64,000 bases of DNA from positions 1-64,000 of the forward strand of contig CAVRXQ010000005.1 in assembly GCA_963725215.1 (NCBI GenBank), in the 5' to 3' direction. The notes under the pieces are model-generated. The model made no database searches. It was not told the DNA's origin and was given only the letters and a program-made list of their open reading frames with translations. Origin of the DNA: CAVRXQ01 sp963725215. Its GTDB lineage: Bacteria > Actinomycetota > Acidimicrobiia > Acidimicrobiales > Bog-793. The position numbers and the translations under genes are program-made. Numbering within the stretch: the stretch's first letter is position 1; every line of letters begins with the position of its first letter. Shown in pieces: positions 7,849-17,417 of this stretch.

Positions 7849-8387
7849 CGTCCGAGGAACGGTGTCAGAAGAGCCCTTAACTTTGCAAGCTTCTCGTCGG
7901 CCAAGGTCTTAGCAGCAGCTCTACCGTTCGCAAAGAAGAAGGAGGCTTCAAGCTCTCGCATCTCATACCCAAACTCAGGCATTATCTCGACCGCGTTTCG
8001 GGCGGCATTGAGCCGTAAGTTGGTGATGCCACCAAAGAAGCGCCGATTCTCGTGAAGCGCCAGGATGTTGATAATGAGAGGCTGCGGAAGGCGCGGATGG
8101 TCGCGGTCCAGTCGAGACCGTAAGTGGGTCAGCGATTGATCGGGATACTCGGACTCACCACGCAGCGTCTCACGTATCCAAGTCATCGTCGGCGTACCGT
8201 CGGGGAACACCGCAGTTCCCGTGAAGGCCAGAAGCGCCTTAGTTCCACCCGGCAACGGCGGGTAGTGGATCGTTAGGCATTTCGTTGTTGCGTCGTCGAT
8301 TACTTGACCAGTCATCGGGTTAGTGACGCGGTAATCGGCACAAAGGTAGATGCCTTCCGGTTTGCTCATCCCGAGCAACAAGGTCAT
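7845..8387 (-). CDS. Proteasome-beta/HslV-like Ntn-hydrolase
   Basis: This encodes 180 residues starting MTLLLGMSKPEG. If the initiator Met is removed, Thr1 becomes N-terminal and Asp falls exactly at position 17 in LCADYRVT, with a Lys at position 35 (DDATTKCLTI). That is the Thr1-Asp17-Lys33 arrangement of proteasome beta subunits and HslV, with a two-residue insertion before the Lys. The later regions LLAFTGTAVFPDGTPT and FFGGITNLR look like core strands of the same fold. There is no propeptide, as in HslV. It sits in accessory DNA beside an integrase rather than with proteasome genes, and its C-terminal neighbour may be part of it. The fold assignment is by residue pattern only. Confidence 0.6.
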   Translation of the reverse strand: MTLLLGMSKPEGIYLCADYRVTNPMTGQVIDDATTKCLTIHYPPLPGGTKALLAFTGTAVFPDGTPTMTWIRETLRGESEYPDQSLTHLRSRLDRDHPRLPQPLIINILALHENRRFFGGITNLRLNAARNAVEIMPEFGYEMRELEASFFFANGRAAAKTLADEKLAKLRALLTPFLGR

Positions 8388-8474
8388 TGAGCCAGGCTAT
8401 GACCCCCAAAATGCTGGTCCGCTTCTAAGAGGCTGCCAGATAGGTCCAGGCGATCAGAACGACCTCGGTAGCCT

Positions 8475-8798
8475 TTGGCCGTGTCTCGAACCCTGCGGGC
8501 GGTCGAGCTGGCGGCCGGGTGCGCCATGATGTCCGTTGCGTTCGCCGGATGTGCTTCCGGTCCATCCGATGCCGCTAAGACTTTCTGTACAGCGGTCGAG
8601 CACCTAAGGGCGGCCGGGCCGGATGAGGCTGTCGCCATGTCGAATGGGGTTATCACGGAAGGCGAGCATTCGGGAGACAGTCGCCTCGACGCTGCGGCTC
8701 GGCAACTTAGGCAAGCCGTGAACGCGCGGGCACCGGTGTCAGTCGCCACGGCTTCTGCGACAAGCCAACGTGCGTGCCAGCGCCTTGGGTTGCCGTGA
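8475..8798 (+). CDS. Small lipoprotein
   Basis: This encodes about 107 residues from a TTG start (GTG at 8481 is an alternative). A basic N-terminus and hydrophobic stretch end in the lipobox VAFAGC, so lipidation is expected at the Cys near residue 26, with export and anchoring outside the membrane. The mature part, about 80 residues, has paired cysteines (TFC ... RAC) and a helical look. No family recognised. It is transcribed away from the Ntn-hydrolase gene with a gap under 100 bp. Confidence 0.65.
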   Translation: MAVSRTLRAVELAAGCAMMSVAFAGCASGPSDAAKTFCTAVEHLRAAGPDEAVAMSNGVITEGEHSGDSRLDAAARQLRQAVNARAPVSVATASATSQRACQRLGLP

Positions 8799-8943
8799 AG
8801 CGGCGCATCCTCGATGTGCCCATTGGCGGCGGTCGCGAACTCAGAGCGTGTGGCGCGCCAAGAGTCAACTATTCGCGGAGCCTCTAACTCGTCGTGACCA
8901 TTTCGTGACCACGCGAGGAATCTGCGCTCTTGACCGAAGTAGA

Positions 8944-8964
8944 AAAGGCCTCTGACCTGCCTTT
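8944..8964 (-). terminator. Terminator of tRNA-Arg(ACG)
   Basis: Reading the minus strand just after the tRNA 3' end, AAAGGC and GCCTTT pair around a nine-base loop and run into TTCT. Position and form fit a Rho-independent terminator for the tRNA. Confidence 0.6.
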
Positions 8965-8970
8965 ACTCAG

Positions 8971-9045
8971 CGCGCTCGGAGGGACTCGAACCCCCAACCT
9001 TCTGATCCGTAGTCAGATGCTCTCTCCAAATTGAGCTACGAGCGC
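8971..9045 (-). tRNA. tRNA-Arg (anticodon ACG)
   Basis: The minus strand folds as a 75-nt cloverleaf: acceptor GCGCTCG/CGAGCGC, D stem GCTC/GAGC, anticodon stem TCTGA/TCAGA enclosing CTACGGA with anticodon ACG, T arm with TTCGAGT, discriminator G. CCA is not encoded. Anticodon ACG (read as ICG) is the normal tRNA for CGU/CGC/CGA in bacteria. Such tRNAs are frequent integration targets, and an integrase gene lies nearby. Confidence 0.95.
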
Positions 9046-9284
9046 CTGTCGACCCTGTTGAACGCCATCGCGGTCTACAGCGGAGAATCAGGATGTTACT
9101 TGGACGATCGCGAACCATCCCCGTCTGCCGGACGGCACGTGCCCGAAGGCGGGCCTACGACTGGGTCGGCTCGTGCCGATAGGTGAGACGCCGCCTCCTT
9201 GTACGCGAACGTCGGTCATTTCGGCTTTGTATCTATTGAGGGACGCTCCCTCGATCAACAGGACGGATGCGGGGGCATCACCGG

Positions 9285-10370
9285 ATGACACCCGAAGGCG
9301 GAGAGTTTTCCCACCTCCTCGACGCTTCCACGGTTCAAGCGTCGGATACGGCGCTTCGCTCAATTGTCGCTCGTTCTCGCCGTCATCGGGAGCGACGGCT
9401 GAAGGGGGTCACTGCCGCGGCGATCGTGATCGCCGTCGCCGCGGCGACTGTCGCAGGGGTCACTCAAGCGACTTCCGGGTCGTCGAAGACGCTCAAGCGA
9501 GCGGCAACAAAGCAATCCGCGGGTTTTCTCGCACCATCGACCGGGAGCATCTCATGGACGAAGAAGCACCGTGTCCTTGGTGCTGCGCCGAAGGGGCTCG
9601 AATGGTCTGCCGCGTCGAAGTCGAGTTCGAGCGCCGCGGAACCGAGTTCCCGACCGGCATCGGCACCGGAAATCTGCACCGTTGACGGCTGTCCCGGATC
9701 GCTACCCGTTTCGGTTGGTCCGTTCAAGCGGCTCTTCGTGAGAACGGCTAGAGATATCACCGTCCGCGCTTTCAGTGAACCGCTCAGCGTCGCCCAACCA
9801 CTACCTCTCCTCCCACCCCAGACCGGAACTGGCGCTAGCGGCGGAACGACGACCGGGACAGGTTCAACGGGCTCGACATCGTCGACGATCCCTACGAGCA
9901 ATCCGACCGGGGGTTCGACAGGCGCAGTGGTGACTCCGGTTCGATCGTGCGTAGCGAGCCAAGCGCTAGTCGTCGAGGTGTCGAACCCCGGTGCGATCGG
10001 CGAGGTCACGGTTCCACTTCCAGGCATCGTTGCTTCGAGCGGCGCCCAACCATTCGAACTCATCGACAGCTCAGTCGTCGGAGTCGCCGAATCCTCGCCG
10101 ATCGAGGTCGTGACCACCTACATCGGGCCGAATGTGGCGAGCGCTCAAGCGAGCTTCTCCGACGGGTCGACCGACCAAATGACCGTGGTTGATGGTTGGG
10201 CGGTCCTCGTCGACGATGGTGCAGCACCTCTTCCCGCGGACCTGACCGCCTACGACAGCTCTGGCACCAGCGTTGGCACAGCGGTCGTTTCGAGTGACGA
10301 CGCGATCGCGGAACCTGACCAGTGTGTCGTTGTTGAGCCGGATGCTCGCGCATCCGGCTCGTCGAAGTGA
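9285..10370 (+). CDS. Single-pass membrane protein, putative anti-sigma factor
   Basis: This encodes about 361 residues (ATG 9267 would add six). The cytoplasmic N-terminus of about 40 residues contains HLLDASTVQASDTALRSI, then a basic patch and one transmembrane helix at about 43-65 (VTAAAIVIAVAAATVAGV). The long exterior part includes a Gly/Thr/Ser/Pro-rich linker (about 190-225) and a beta-rich C-terminal domain. The ECF sigma factor gene starts 20 bp downstream, so the short inner segment plausibly holds the sigma factor and the outer domain senses. No zinc-type HxxxCxxC anti-sigma motif is present, so this role rests on topology and context. Confidence 0.65.
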   Translation: MTPEGGEFSHLLDASTVQASDTALRSIVARSRRHRERRLKGVTAAAIVIAVAAATVAGVTQATSGSSKTLKRAATKQSAGFLAPSTGSISWTKKHRVLGAAPKGLEWSAASKSSSSAAEPSSRPASAPEICTVDGCPGSLPVSVGPFKRLFVRTARDITVRAFSEPLSVAQPLPLLPPQTGTGASGGTTTGTGSTGSTSSTIPTSNPTGGSTGAVVTPVRSCVASQALVVEVSNPGAIGEVTVPLPGIVASSGAQPFELIDSSVVGVAESSPIEVVTTYIGPNVASAQASFSDGSTDQMTVVDGWAVLVDDGAAPLPADLTAYDSSGTSVGTAVVSSDDAIAEPDQCVVVEPDARASGSSK

Positions 10371-10390
10371 AGACGTCCGTTTGCTAGCCA

Positions 10391-10970
10391 ATGGGCACAA
10401 AATCTGCTCACCTGTCTGTCGTGGACGTTGCGTCGTCGGTCAATGACGATGAGCCCGAAGGGTATGGAAGTGCTGCGTCCAAACAAATTGACGACGTTGA
10501 TGGCGACTTCGTTGCGGTCTACAGGACGCACTACCCGCGACTCGTTCGCGCGCTCGAGCTGAGCGGGACGAACAGCGCAAGCGCGGAGGATTTCGCGGCA
10601 GGAGGCGTTCGCGCGAACGCTCTGGCGCTGGCAGCGAGTCAAGCGCGGGACAAATCCCGCGGGCTACGTGTACCGAATCGCATTTCGGCTCCTACGAAGG
10701 GATCGGAACCAGAATCCATCAGTCATCGGCGAGCCATCGTCACCCGACTTCGCGGAGGAGGTGGCGTTGTCGCTCCAAATTGAGCGAGCGATTGAAGCGA
10801 TGCCACATGCACGGCGCCGCTGCGCTGTGCTGTGCCTCGTCATCGGCGAGTCGACGCGAGACGCCGCACGGGCGCTCGGAATCGCCGAGTCGACAGTGCG
10901 AAAGCAGATCGAACGGGCGCGAGGTGATCTGCGGCAGGTTCTCGGCGCGCACGAGCGAGGTTCGCGCTAA
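10391..10970 (+). CDS. ECF-type RNA polymerase sigma factor, one frameshift
   Basis: The first frame gives region 2 start FVAVYRTHYPRLVRALELSG and SASAEDF. Near 10593-10600 one extra G breaks it, and the next frame continues QEAFARTLWRWQRV, NPAGYVYRIAFRLLRR (region 2 end), then region 4 with AIEAMPHARRRCAVL and the helix-turn-helix STRDAARALGIAESTVRKQI. The rebuilt protein of about 190 residues has the sigma-2 and sigma-4 domains of an extracytoplasmic function sigma factor. It directly follows a membrane-anchored putative anti-sigma gene. As written it would not be translated in full. Confidence 0.75.
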
Positions 10971-11151
10971 GAATCGGAAGCGGCGCAAACGATCAGCAAT
11001 TTGATCAGCGTGAACCGTCCTCGTCCGAGCCTCCCGTCACCCGGGTCTTCGATCTGATGTCGACGAGGACCCCATGACCACCAGGGCCAGATCTCCTAGT
11101 GTCCGGGGTGTCCCGAGAGATGTGTCCACGATGTCGCGCTAGATCACAGAG

Positions 11152-11240
11152 CGGAGAGGGGGGGATTTGAACCCCCGGACCCGGTTTCCCGAGTCAACTC
11201 ATTAGCAGTGAGCCCGATTCGGCCGCTCTCGCACCTCTCC
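11152..11240 (-). tRNA. tRNA-Ser (anticodon GCT)
   Basis: The minus strand gives an 89-nt class II tRNA: acceptor GGAGAGG/CCTCTCC, D arm with GAGCGGCCGAATCGGGCTC, anticodon loop CTGCTAA with anticodon GCT, a long variable arm (GACTCGG-GAAA-CCGGGTC) typical of serine tRNA, and T arm GGGGGTTCAAATCCCCC. Discriminator G; CCA not encoded. Confidence 0.95.
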
Positions 11241-11347
11241 CAGGGCCTTTCTGGTGGCCTGTTTCCCATTCTGACATCACCCGACAGATTCAGGTGGCCT
11301 GACCGGTCGAGCTATCTGGGGTGACGGCTGAGAGTTTCGCCGTTCCG

Positions 11348-11767
11348 TCAGGCTTCATACGCGTTACCTTGCCCCGCGCTTTCAAGATGACGCTTAATTG
11401 CGTTTACCCCGTGTTGCATCATCTCCTCGGTGCGTGCAGCCAGCTCGTACGGCAGGAGATCGGCGATCCACACGAAACGCGTGCCATGTGACCCGGCTAC
11501 GAACACCTGCGCTGCGCCGTTGTGGTGGGCGTACGGGCCGTCGATGATGGACCACGCGAGTCGCCGTTCGTCGTCATCTAGATCGACGAGACGCTCGCGC
11601 ACTACTGCGCCATTGAAGAAGGTGACGATGCGATCCTCGCTCTGGAGTTCTGTGTTGGTGACAAAACCCGGGGCAAGACGCTCGTGCAACGCGCTCCAGT
11701 CACGAAGCGCAGACCACACTTGATCGACGTCCGCCTTTATGACCGTTTCGACGTGGATCGAAGCCAT
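11348..11767 (-). CDS. SRPBCC (polyketide cyclase/START-type) family protein
   Basis: This encodes 139 residues and covers one compact domain. It begins MASIHVETVIKADVDQVWSAL, the usual first strand and helix of the SRPBCC/PYR1-like fold (hydrophobic strand, 'a..vW..l.dw..l'). Strands VTFFNGAVVRERLVDLDDDERRLAWSI follow, and a long C-terminal helix (ELAARTEEMMQHGVNAIKRHLE) closes the cavity. These proteins bind small hydrophobic ligands; the actual ligand is unknown. It stands alone, transcribed toward tRNA-Ser. Confidence 0.85.
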   Translation of the reverse strand: MASIHVETVIKADVDQVWSALRDWSALHERLAPGFVTNTELQSEDRIVTFFNGAVVRERLVDLDDDERRLAWSIIDGPYAHHNGAAQVFVAGSHGTRFVWIADLLPYELAARTEEMMQHGVNAIKRHLESAGQGNAYEA

Positions 11768-12110
11768 CGACCGCTTCCTCTCATCTCGGGTTGAAATCTC
11801 CGCTGTCGGTCGGGCGCTCGACTGTGCGACAGCTGGGCCCTCGATCGCAACTCAGCGATAACCCCGCCTACCTTTCGGCCTATCAATCCGGCGCAGGGCT
11901 TGGACTCGACGGCATTCGACATATCGCCTGCCCCAGAACCACTGGAAAGAGCACCTCCATCGAGACTCCACGGAACGAGCAATTCGTTCCGTGCGAGAAG
12001 TATCGTCATTCCGCCCAGGTCGGAGCCGAAATCGGCGTTCATCGCCGACGCGGTCGCCGACACCGTGTCGCAGCCCAGTGTGCGGCGAGTTCCAGTTTCG
12101 AGGCGCGTCG
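11768..12110. other. Intergenic region upstream of the S53 peptidase
   Basis: This is the divergent gap between the SRPBCC gene and the secreted peptidase. Open frames on both strands look like chance. Promoters for both genes must lie here but I cannot single out convincing -35/-10 pairs. Confidence 0.4.
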
Positions 12111-15100
12111 GTGTTTCATTCCAAAACGATCGCTCGACGCGTAACACAGAGGCGTGCCGTTCTGTTCGTCTTGATTACGGTGCTCCTCGGGGTTGGCTTT
12201 GTTCCCGTGGCACGTGCGGGTGGTGCGTCGGTCGCCGGCGCGACTCTCGCATCGGTGGGCATTGCGCCGAGGCTTCCGATCGGTGTGACTCGACTCGGGT
12301 CGCTGCCTCAAGGACGCGTCCTCTCGGTCGCCGTCGCGCTGCGACCCCGAAACGCCACAGCCCTTCGCGCGTATGTGAACGGCGTCGCGCGGCCAGGCTC
12401 GCGTCTCTATCACCGCTATCTCACGCCGAGCGAGTTCTCGGCCAAGTACGCCCCTTCGAACGGCGCTGTCCGCGCCGTCGAACGGGTGCTGCGCGCCTCA
12501 GGGCTCGAGATCGGTGACGTCGACGAGAACCATCTCATCATTCCTGTACGGGGCAGCGCATCGGAACTTGAGCGAGCGTTCCACACGCGTTTGTTCGCGT
12601 ATCGGGAGCGAAGCGGCAGTCTTGGCTGGGAGGCAACGGGCGCACCTCGCCTCTCTCGCGACGTTGCGTCGTCGGTATCGGCAGTCGTGGGACTCGACAA
12701 TGTTGTCGCACCGCACGCCCAATCGCTCGCGTCGACGAAGGCGCGCGAGGGCAGTGACGGATTGCCATCGTCGGCGCCCGCCGTCGCGGCGGCGCCCTCG
12801 GCGTGTCCCGCCGCACTCGCCGCGCGAAGTCAGATGGCGGATGGACCGAAGACCAGATCGCTCAGGCGTACGGGCTGAACCGCCTTTACGCCGAGGGAGG
12901 ACTGGGTACGGGTCAGACGATCGATCTCCTTGAGCTGGAGCCGTTCCGGCGAAGCGACCTCGCGACCTTCGATCGTTGCTTTTTCGGCGCATCGCACGTC
13001 GCGCGAGTGAACGCGGTCCACGTCGACGGGTTCGGCCTCACAGGCGATGGGACGGGCGAGGCGTTGCTCGACGTCGAGGTGCTCAGCGCGCTAGCGCCGA
13101 ACGCGAATATCGACGTCTACGAAACGCCGAACACCTCGTACGGAGCGATCGACGCGTACGAGCAGATGGTGAGCTCCGATTCGGCGAACCTGATCTCAAC
13201 GAGTTGGGGCGAGTGCGAGACCGTCATCCAGCTCGCCGCGCCGGGCACCCAGGAGGTGGAGAACTACCTGTTCGAAGAGGCTGCCGCACAGGGACAGACG
13301 GTGTTCGCTGCGTCCGGCGACACCGGGTCGGACGATTGCGCCGGGACCCAGTTCCAGTCGAACAAGGCCGAGCCGCCGTATCTGTCGGTCGACGACCCCG
13401 CCTCGCAACCCGACGTGGTCGGCGTCGGAGGCACCTCGCTCCGCTCGGACATCCAGCCCCTCGACGACCAATCGGAGCGCGCCTGGAACGACGGCTCGAA
13501 CGGCGGTGGCGGCGGTGGCGGGATCTCGGCCAGCTGGGCGAGTCCTTCGTGGCAGGCAGGTTCCGGGGTTCCGGGGATTTCGAGCCCGACCGGCAGGCTC
13601 GTGCCGGACGTCAGCGCGGTCGCCGACGAGAACCACGGAGTCACTATTTATTCTGCGAGCTTCGGGCCGGCCACCCAGTCCCAGTCGAGTTCGAGTGACG
13701 AGGATTGGCAGACAATCGGAGGGACTTCTGGGGCCGCTCCGATCTGGGCGGCGATCATCGCCGACATCGCGTCCTCGAGCACGGTCTGCCCTGGGCTTCT
13801 GAAACGACCGGGAGGCGCAGACCTCGGTTTCGTCGAACCGGAGCTGTACGCCGTCGCCTCAACTGATTTTGCATCGGCATTTCACGACGTCACCGCGGGG
13901 AACAACGACGTCTTCGGACTCGGTTTCGGCTATCCGGCGAGCTCCGGATTCAACATGGCAACGGGCCTCGGGTCGCCGATCGTGACGAATGCGTCGGGTC
14001 GCCCGGGGCTCGCGCGGCTCTTGTGTGAAGTGGCGACGGATCGTCTGTCGACCTTGCCGAACCCCGTCGTGACGGGTATTTCGCCGTCGGCGGACGGACC
14101 TACGACGGGCGGCAACGTCGTCACGATCTCGGGGACGGGGTTCGACCCGTCCCCGAACGCGAAAATCGCCGTCAGTTTCGGATCGGCCGTCGCTTCGGTG
14201 CAGACGGTGTCCTCGACGTCGGTGACGGTGACGGTGCCGCCCTCCCCCCTCGCCCCGGCGAGCGCCGAGAACGACGCGGCGGGCGCAGTCGACATCGTCG
14301 TGACTGTGACCAATGGATCGGCGGCCTCTTCGAGCGTGACGTCGCGTGCGACGCAGTACGAATACTTCGACGAACAACCGCCCGGAGTTCTCTCCCCGAG
14401 CGTCTCCGGCGTCGGCCCCTCGGGCGGAAACATGTCGGGCGGCAACCGCGTGGTGATCTACGGAAGCGGATTCTCCAGTTCGGGAATTCAGCAGGTGACC
14501 TTCGGAGGGATTCCGGCAGAGAGCTTTGTTGTCGTTCGCTCAAACGAGATCCGCGCGGTCGTCCCGGCCGAGTCGCAATCGACGGCCTGCGCCGCCGGCG
14601 GCGGCTTCGAGCCGACGGCGATCTGCCAAGTCGAGGTCTCCGTCACGACGACGACGGGCGTCAGCGCGACGGACCGGATCCTTCCCCCAGAAACTGGACC
14701 GGTCGTCTTCGGGCCCGAGGGAGTCGTTGAGCAAACCCCGGGATTCGAAATCGCGCCGGCGTCGACCGAGTACGACTACGCCCCGACCCCGAGGATCACG
14801 TCGATCACCCCGAATCCGACGATGCCTTCTGGCAGGTCTCCCGTTGTCATCGCCGGAAGCGGCTTTTCGCTGCTCACCTTCGATTGGGTGAACTTCGGGC
14901 CCGCGACCTCGGTGACGAGTCAACAACTCCGCATTCTTTCGATCAGCGCCACGTCGATCACGATTAACCCGCCGAGCGCACCGGCTACGGACGCGAACCC
15001 AACGGTGCTCCCAGGAGGCGTGAGCGTCGAGACGGCTTCCGGGCTCACAAACGTTGCCCGCCTCTCGTACGCGGGGGTACCGGAGCTCGATCGGCTCTCG

Positions 15101-15928
15101 GGTTTCGGGGGATCGGTCCACGGCGGAGCCGTTGTGCGCCTGGACGGCCGTGGCCTCGGGGACGTGACCTCGGTCGGCTTTGTCTCCGAGCTTCCCGGTG
15201 CTCCGTCCGTGAGCGTGGCGTCAACGAGTTTTGTCCGTGAGAGTGCGACGTCGCTCGAAGTGAGAACCCCACCGCACGAGCCCGGACCGGTCGCGGTCGT
15301 CCCGTGCACGCTCGCCGGGTGCGCCCGCTCGCGGCGGGTCGTCGACACGTTCATCTACTACTCCTCGTCGCGTCACGCCCTTGCGGCGATCATGCCCGCC
15401 CACGGTGCCGCGAAGGGAGGAACTGTCGTCACGCTGTTCGGCAAGGACGTGCGTTTCGCCACCGCGATCGTTTTCGGCCGCCGCTCGTCGAACCAATTCG
15501 AATCGGACCCGGCTTATCCCGCCAACGATCCGGAAGTGATCTCTGTCGTCTCACCGGCTGGTCCAGCCCGCCACGGCGTCCGCGTGGTCGCCACGGGGCC
15601 GGGCGTCGGTGGCCGGGAGAGGGCGACGAAACCGTTCCGTTACGAGCCGAGCGCGCCGAGCGCCCCAGTCGCGGTCTCGACGATCTCTCTTGGTCGCGAG
15701 CTCGTATGGCAGCCACCCGAGAGCGACGGCGGGTCGCGCGTGGTCGGCTACGTGGTCTCGGCGAGGTCGGGCGCGACGTCTCGATCGTGGTCGCTCCCGG
15801 CGGGTGCACGTTCTTTCGCGCTCTCGAATCTCGCCACCGGCCACACCTACCACATCGCTGTTGCGGCGGTGAACGCGGTGTACGGGCGCGGGCTTCCGAC
15901 GAACATCGTGGTCACGATTCCCGCATAG
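12111..15928 (+). CDS. Secreted S53 (sedolisin/kumamolisin-like) peptidase with TIG and FN3 repeats, one frameshift
   Basis: A GTG at 12111 opens a signal peptide (RRAVLFVLITVLLGVGF ... ARA). A pro-kumamolisin activation domain follows (RPGSRLYHRYLTPSEFSAKY, VVGLDNVV). At about 12825-12845 a one-base lesion moves the reading to the next frame, DGGWTEDQIAQAYGLN. The S53 site is complete: Glu and Asp in GEALLDVEVL (about 13055-13070), the oxyanion Asp in ASGDTGSDD (about 13320) and Ser in GGTSGAAPIW (about 13727). After 14050 come about five IPT/TIG-like modules (TGISPSADGPTTGG, GGNRVVIYGSGF, SPVVIAGSGF, GGAVVRLDGRGL, GGTVVTLFGKD), then a C-terminal fibronectin type III domain (ELVWQPPESDGGSRVVGYVV). 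About 1,270 residues when rebuilt; probably acid-active and extracellular. Confidence 0.85.
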
Positions 15929-16103
15929 TCCTGGCGATATCACCAACCCAACTTGTTCAGAGGCTTGCCGCACGTGTCATTTCGGCCGCATTGTTCGACG
16001 CGGGGCACGGAGCCTCGAAGAACGTCTCGACGCGTACACTGCGCAAATCGCTGTCGATTCCTGTTCGGTCTGAACTCGTCTGAGTCTGGAGGGCGATGCG
16101 CCG

Positions 16104-16859
16104 ATGAGAGGTGAACTTTGTTCAGAGGTCGTCAATCTCGAGGGATTTAACGGCGACGCGATCGAGGCGTACTTCACGCGTCCGGTCGGGGAAGGTTCCG
16201 TCCCAGGTGTCGTCGTCGTACACCACATGCCCGGCTGGGACGAATGGACGGCTGCGGTCACCTTCAAGCTCGCCTTCCACGGATACGCGGCGGTTGCGCC
16301 GCATCTGTACTCGCGCCTCGGCCCCGGTCGTTGGGACGATCTCGCCGCGGCGGCGCGGGCAGAAGGCGGCGTCTCTGACGACCAGGTTGTCGGGGATGTT
16401 GAGGGGTCGGCGGCTTTTTTGCGGAGCCAGCCCGAGTCGAATGGCAAGGTCGGAATGATCGGTTTCTGTTCCGGCGGTCGCCAGGTCTACTACGCGGCGT
16501 GCAGGTCCGGGGAGATCGATGCCGCGGTCGACTGCTGGGGGGGTCGGGTGATCATGGCGCCGGAGGACCTCACCGAAAAACAACCCCTTGCCCCGTTCGA
16601 ACTCACGGCGGACTTGCACTGTCCACTGCTCGGGTTGTTCGGGAACGACGACCAATACCCGACACCGGCCGAGGTCGACGAGATCGAAGCGGCACTGAAG
16701 AAGTTCGGCAAGGAGTACGAGTTCTATCGTTACGACGGTGCCGGGCACGGATTCTTCAACTCCGAAAGCGCCATGTACCGTCCCGAACAAGCCGTCGACG
16801 GTTGGCAGAAGGTCTTCGCGTTCTTCCAAAAGCACCTCCAGAACGCGTCGGCCGCGTGA
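16104..16859 (+). CDS. Dienelactone hydrolase family protein
   Basis: This 251-residue alpha/beta hydrolase begins GELCSEVVNLEGFNGDAIEAYFTRP and has GVVVVHHMPGWDEW at the oxyanion region. The nucleophile is the Cys of GMIGFCSGGRQ (the Cys form typical of dienelactone hydrolases), with acid Asp in LFGNDDQYPTP and His in GAGHGFFNSE. It hydrolyses lactone or ester bonds of small aromatic-degradation intermediates in characterised relatives; here the substrate is unknown. The next gene lies 28 bp downstream with its own ribosome binding site. Confidence 0.9.
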   Translation: MRGELCSEVVNLEGFNGDAIEAYFTRPVGEGSVPGVVVVHHMPGWDEWTAAVTFKLAFHGYAAVAPHLYSRLGPGRWDDLAAAARAEGGVSDDQVVGDVEGSAAFLRSQPESNGKVGMIGFCSGGRQVYYAACRSGEIDAAVDCWGGRVIMAPEDLTEKQPLAPFELTADLHCPLLGLFGNDDQYPTPAEVDEIEAALKKFGKEYEFYRYDGAGHGFFNSESAMYRPEQAVDGWQKVFAFFQKHLQNASAA

Positions 16860-16887
16860 TTCAAGTCCACGAAAGGAGAAATTTGCG

Positions 16888-17172
16888 ATGTGCACATCGG
16901 TGACAGAACGCGTCGACGTCGCTGCACACGGTCGTGGACACGGTGACTGGACTCGGCTTTCTTCAGCGCTCGTGTATTACGACCACCCCGTGCGTGCGAC
17001 CTCGGAGCACGCGATGGTGATCGATCTGCGCGGCGCCGACGGCGCGCCGTCGTCGCGCGTCGTGTTGGAGATGAGTGCTAGTTCCGCCGCGGAGTTAGCT
17101 CGCGCGATCGATCGGGTCCTTTCGGAGAGCCGGGCTCGCGGCGACCTTGAGTGCGATGCCGTGCGAGCCTGA
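16888..17172 (+). CDS. DUF6295-type small protein
   Basis: This encodes 94 residues. The start at ATG 16888 is fixed by AAAGGAG at 16871-16877, and the N-terminus MCTSVTERVDV is characteristic of a small family (DUF6295) that begins MCT and has G-x-G-x-G/D-W followed by YYDHPV and EHAMVIDLR. The C-terminal helix SAAELARAIDRVLSE completes the domain. Function unknown; frequently found near stress or antibiotic-related genes in actinobacteria as I recall the family. It follows the dienelactone hydrolase closely and may be cotranscribed. Confidence 0.8.
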   Translation: MCTSVTERVDVAAHGRGHGDWTRLSSALVYYDHPVRATSEHAMVIDLRGADGAPSSRVVLEMSASSAAELARAIDRVLSESRARGDLECDAVRA

Positions 17173-17417
17173 CGTCCTCTCGCCGAAGGCTGCCTTTTGA
17201 TCGTGGGGTATCGAGACCGTCGTCCTTGACCTCGGCGGTGTAATGGCCCGAGTACCTGGTTGCAAACTCATTGCTGAAAGGACCGGTTCGGCGATGTCGA
17301 CTTCGGTCTTCCGCTGCCTGTGAACGGGAGGGCGAAGACCTTCGGATCGTCGCCGCGAAAACGCTTCGCGATGGAAAAGCTGAAAAGGACGTTTCATCCG
17401 GTGCGGCGTGCACGGAT

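Noticed and set aside
8971..9045. tRNA-Arg(ACG) as proven attachment site
   Set aside because: I found no second copy of the tRNA 3' end near the integrase, so it remains only a possibility.
9088..9363. 91-codon minus-strand frame before the putative anti-sigma gene
   Set aside because: It overlaps the N-terminus of a better supported gene and has no recognisable pattern.
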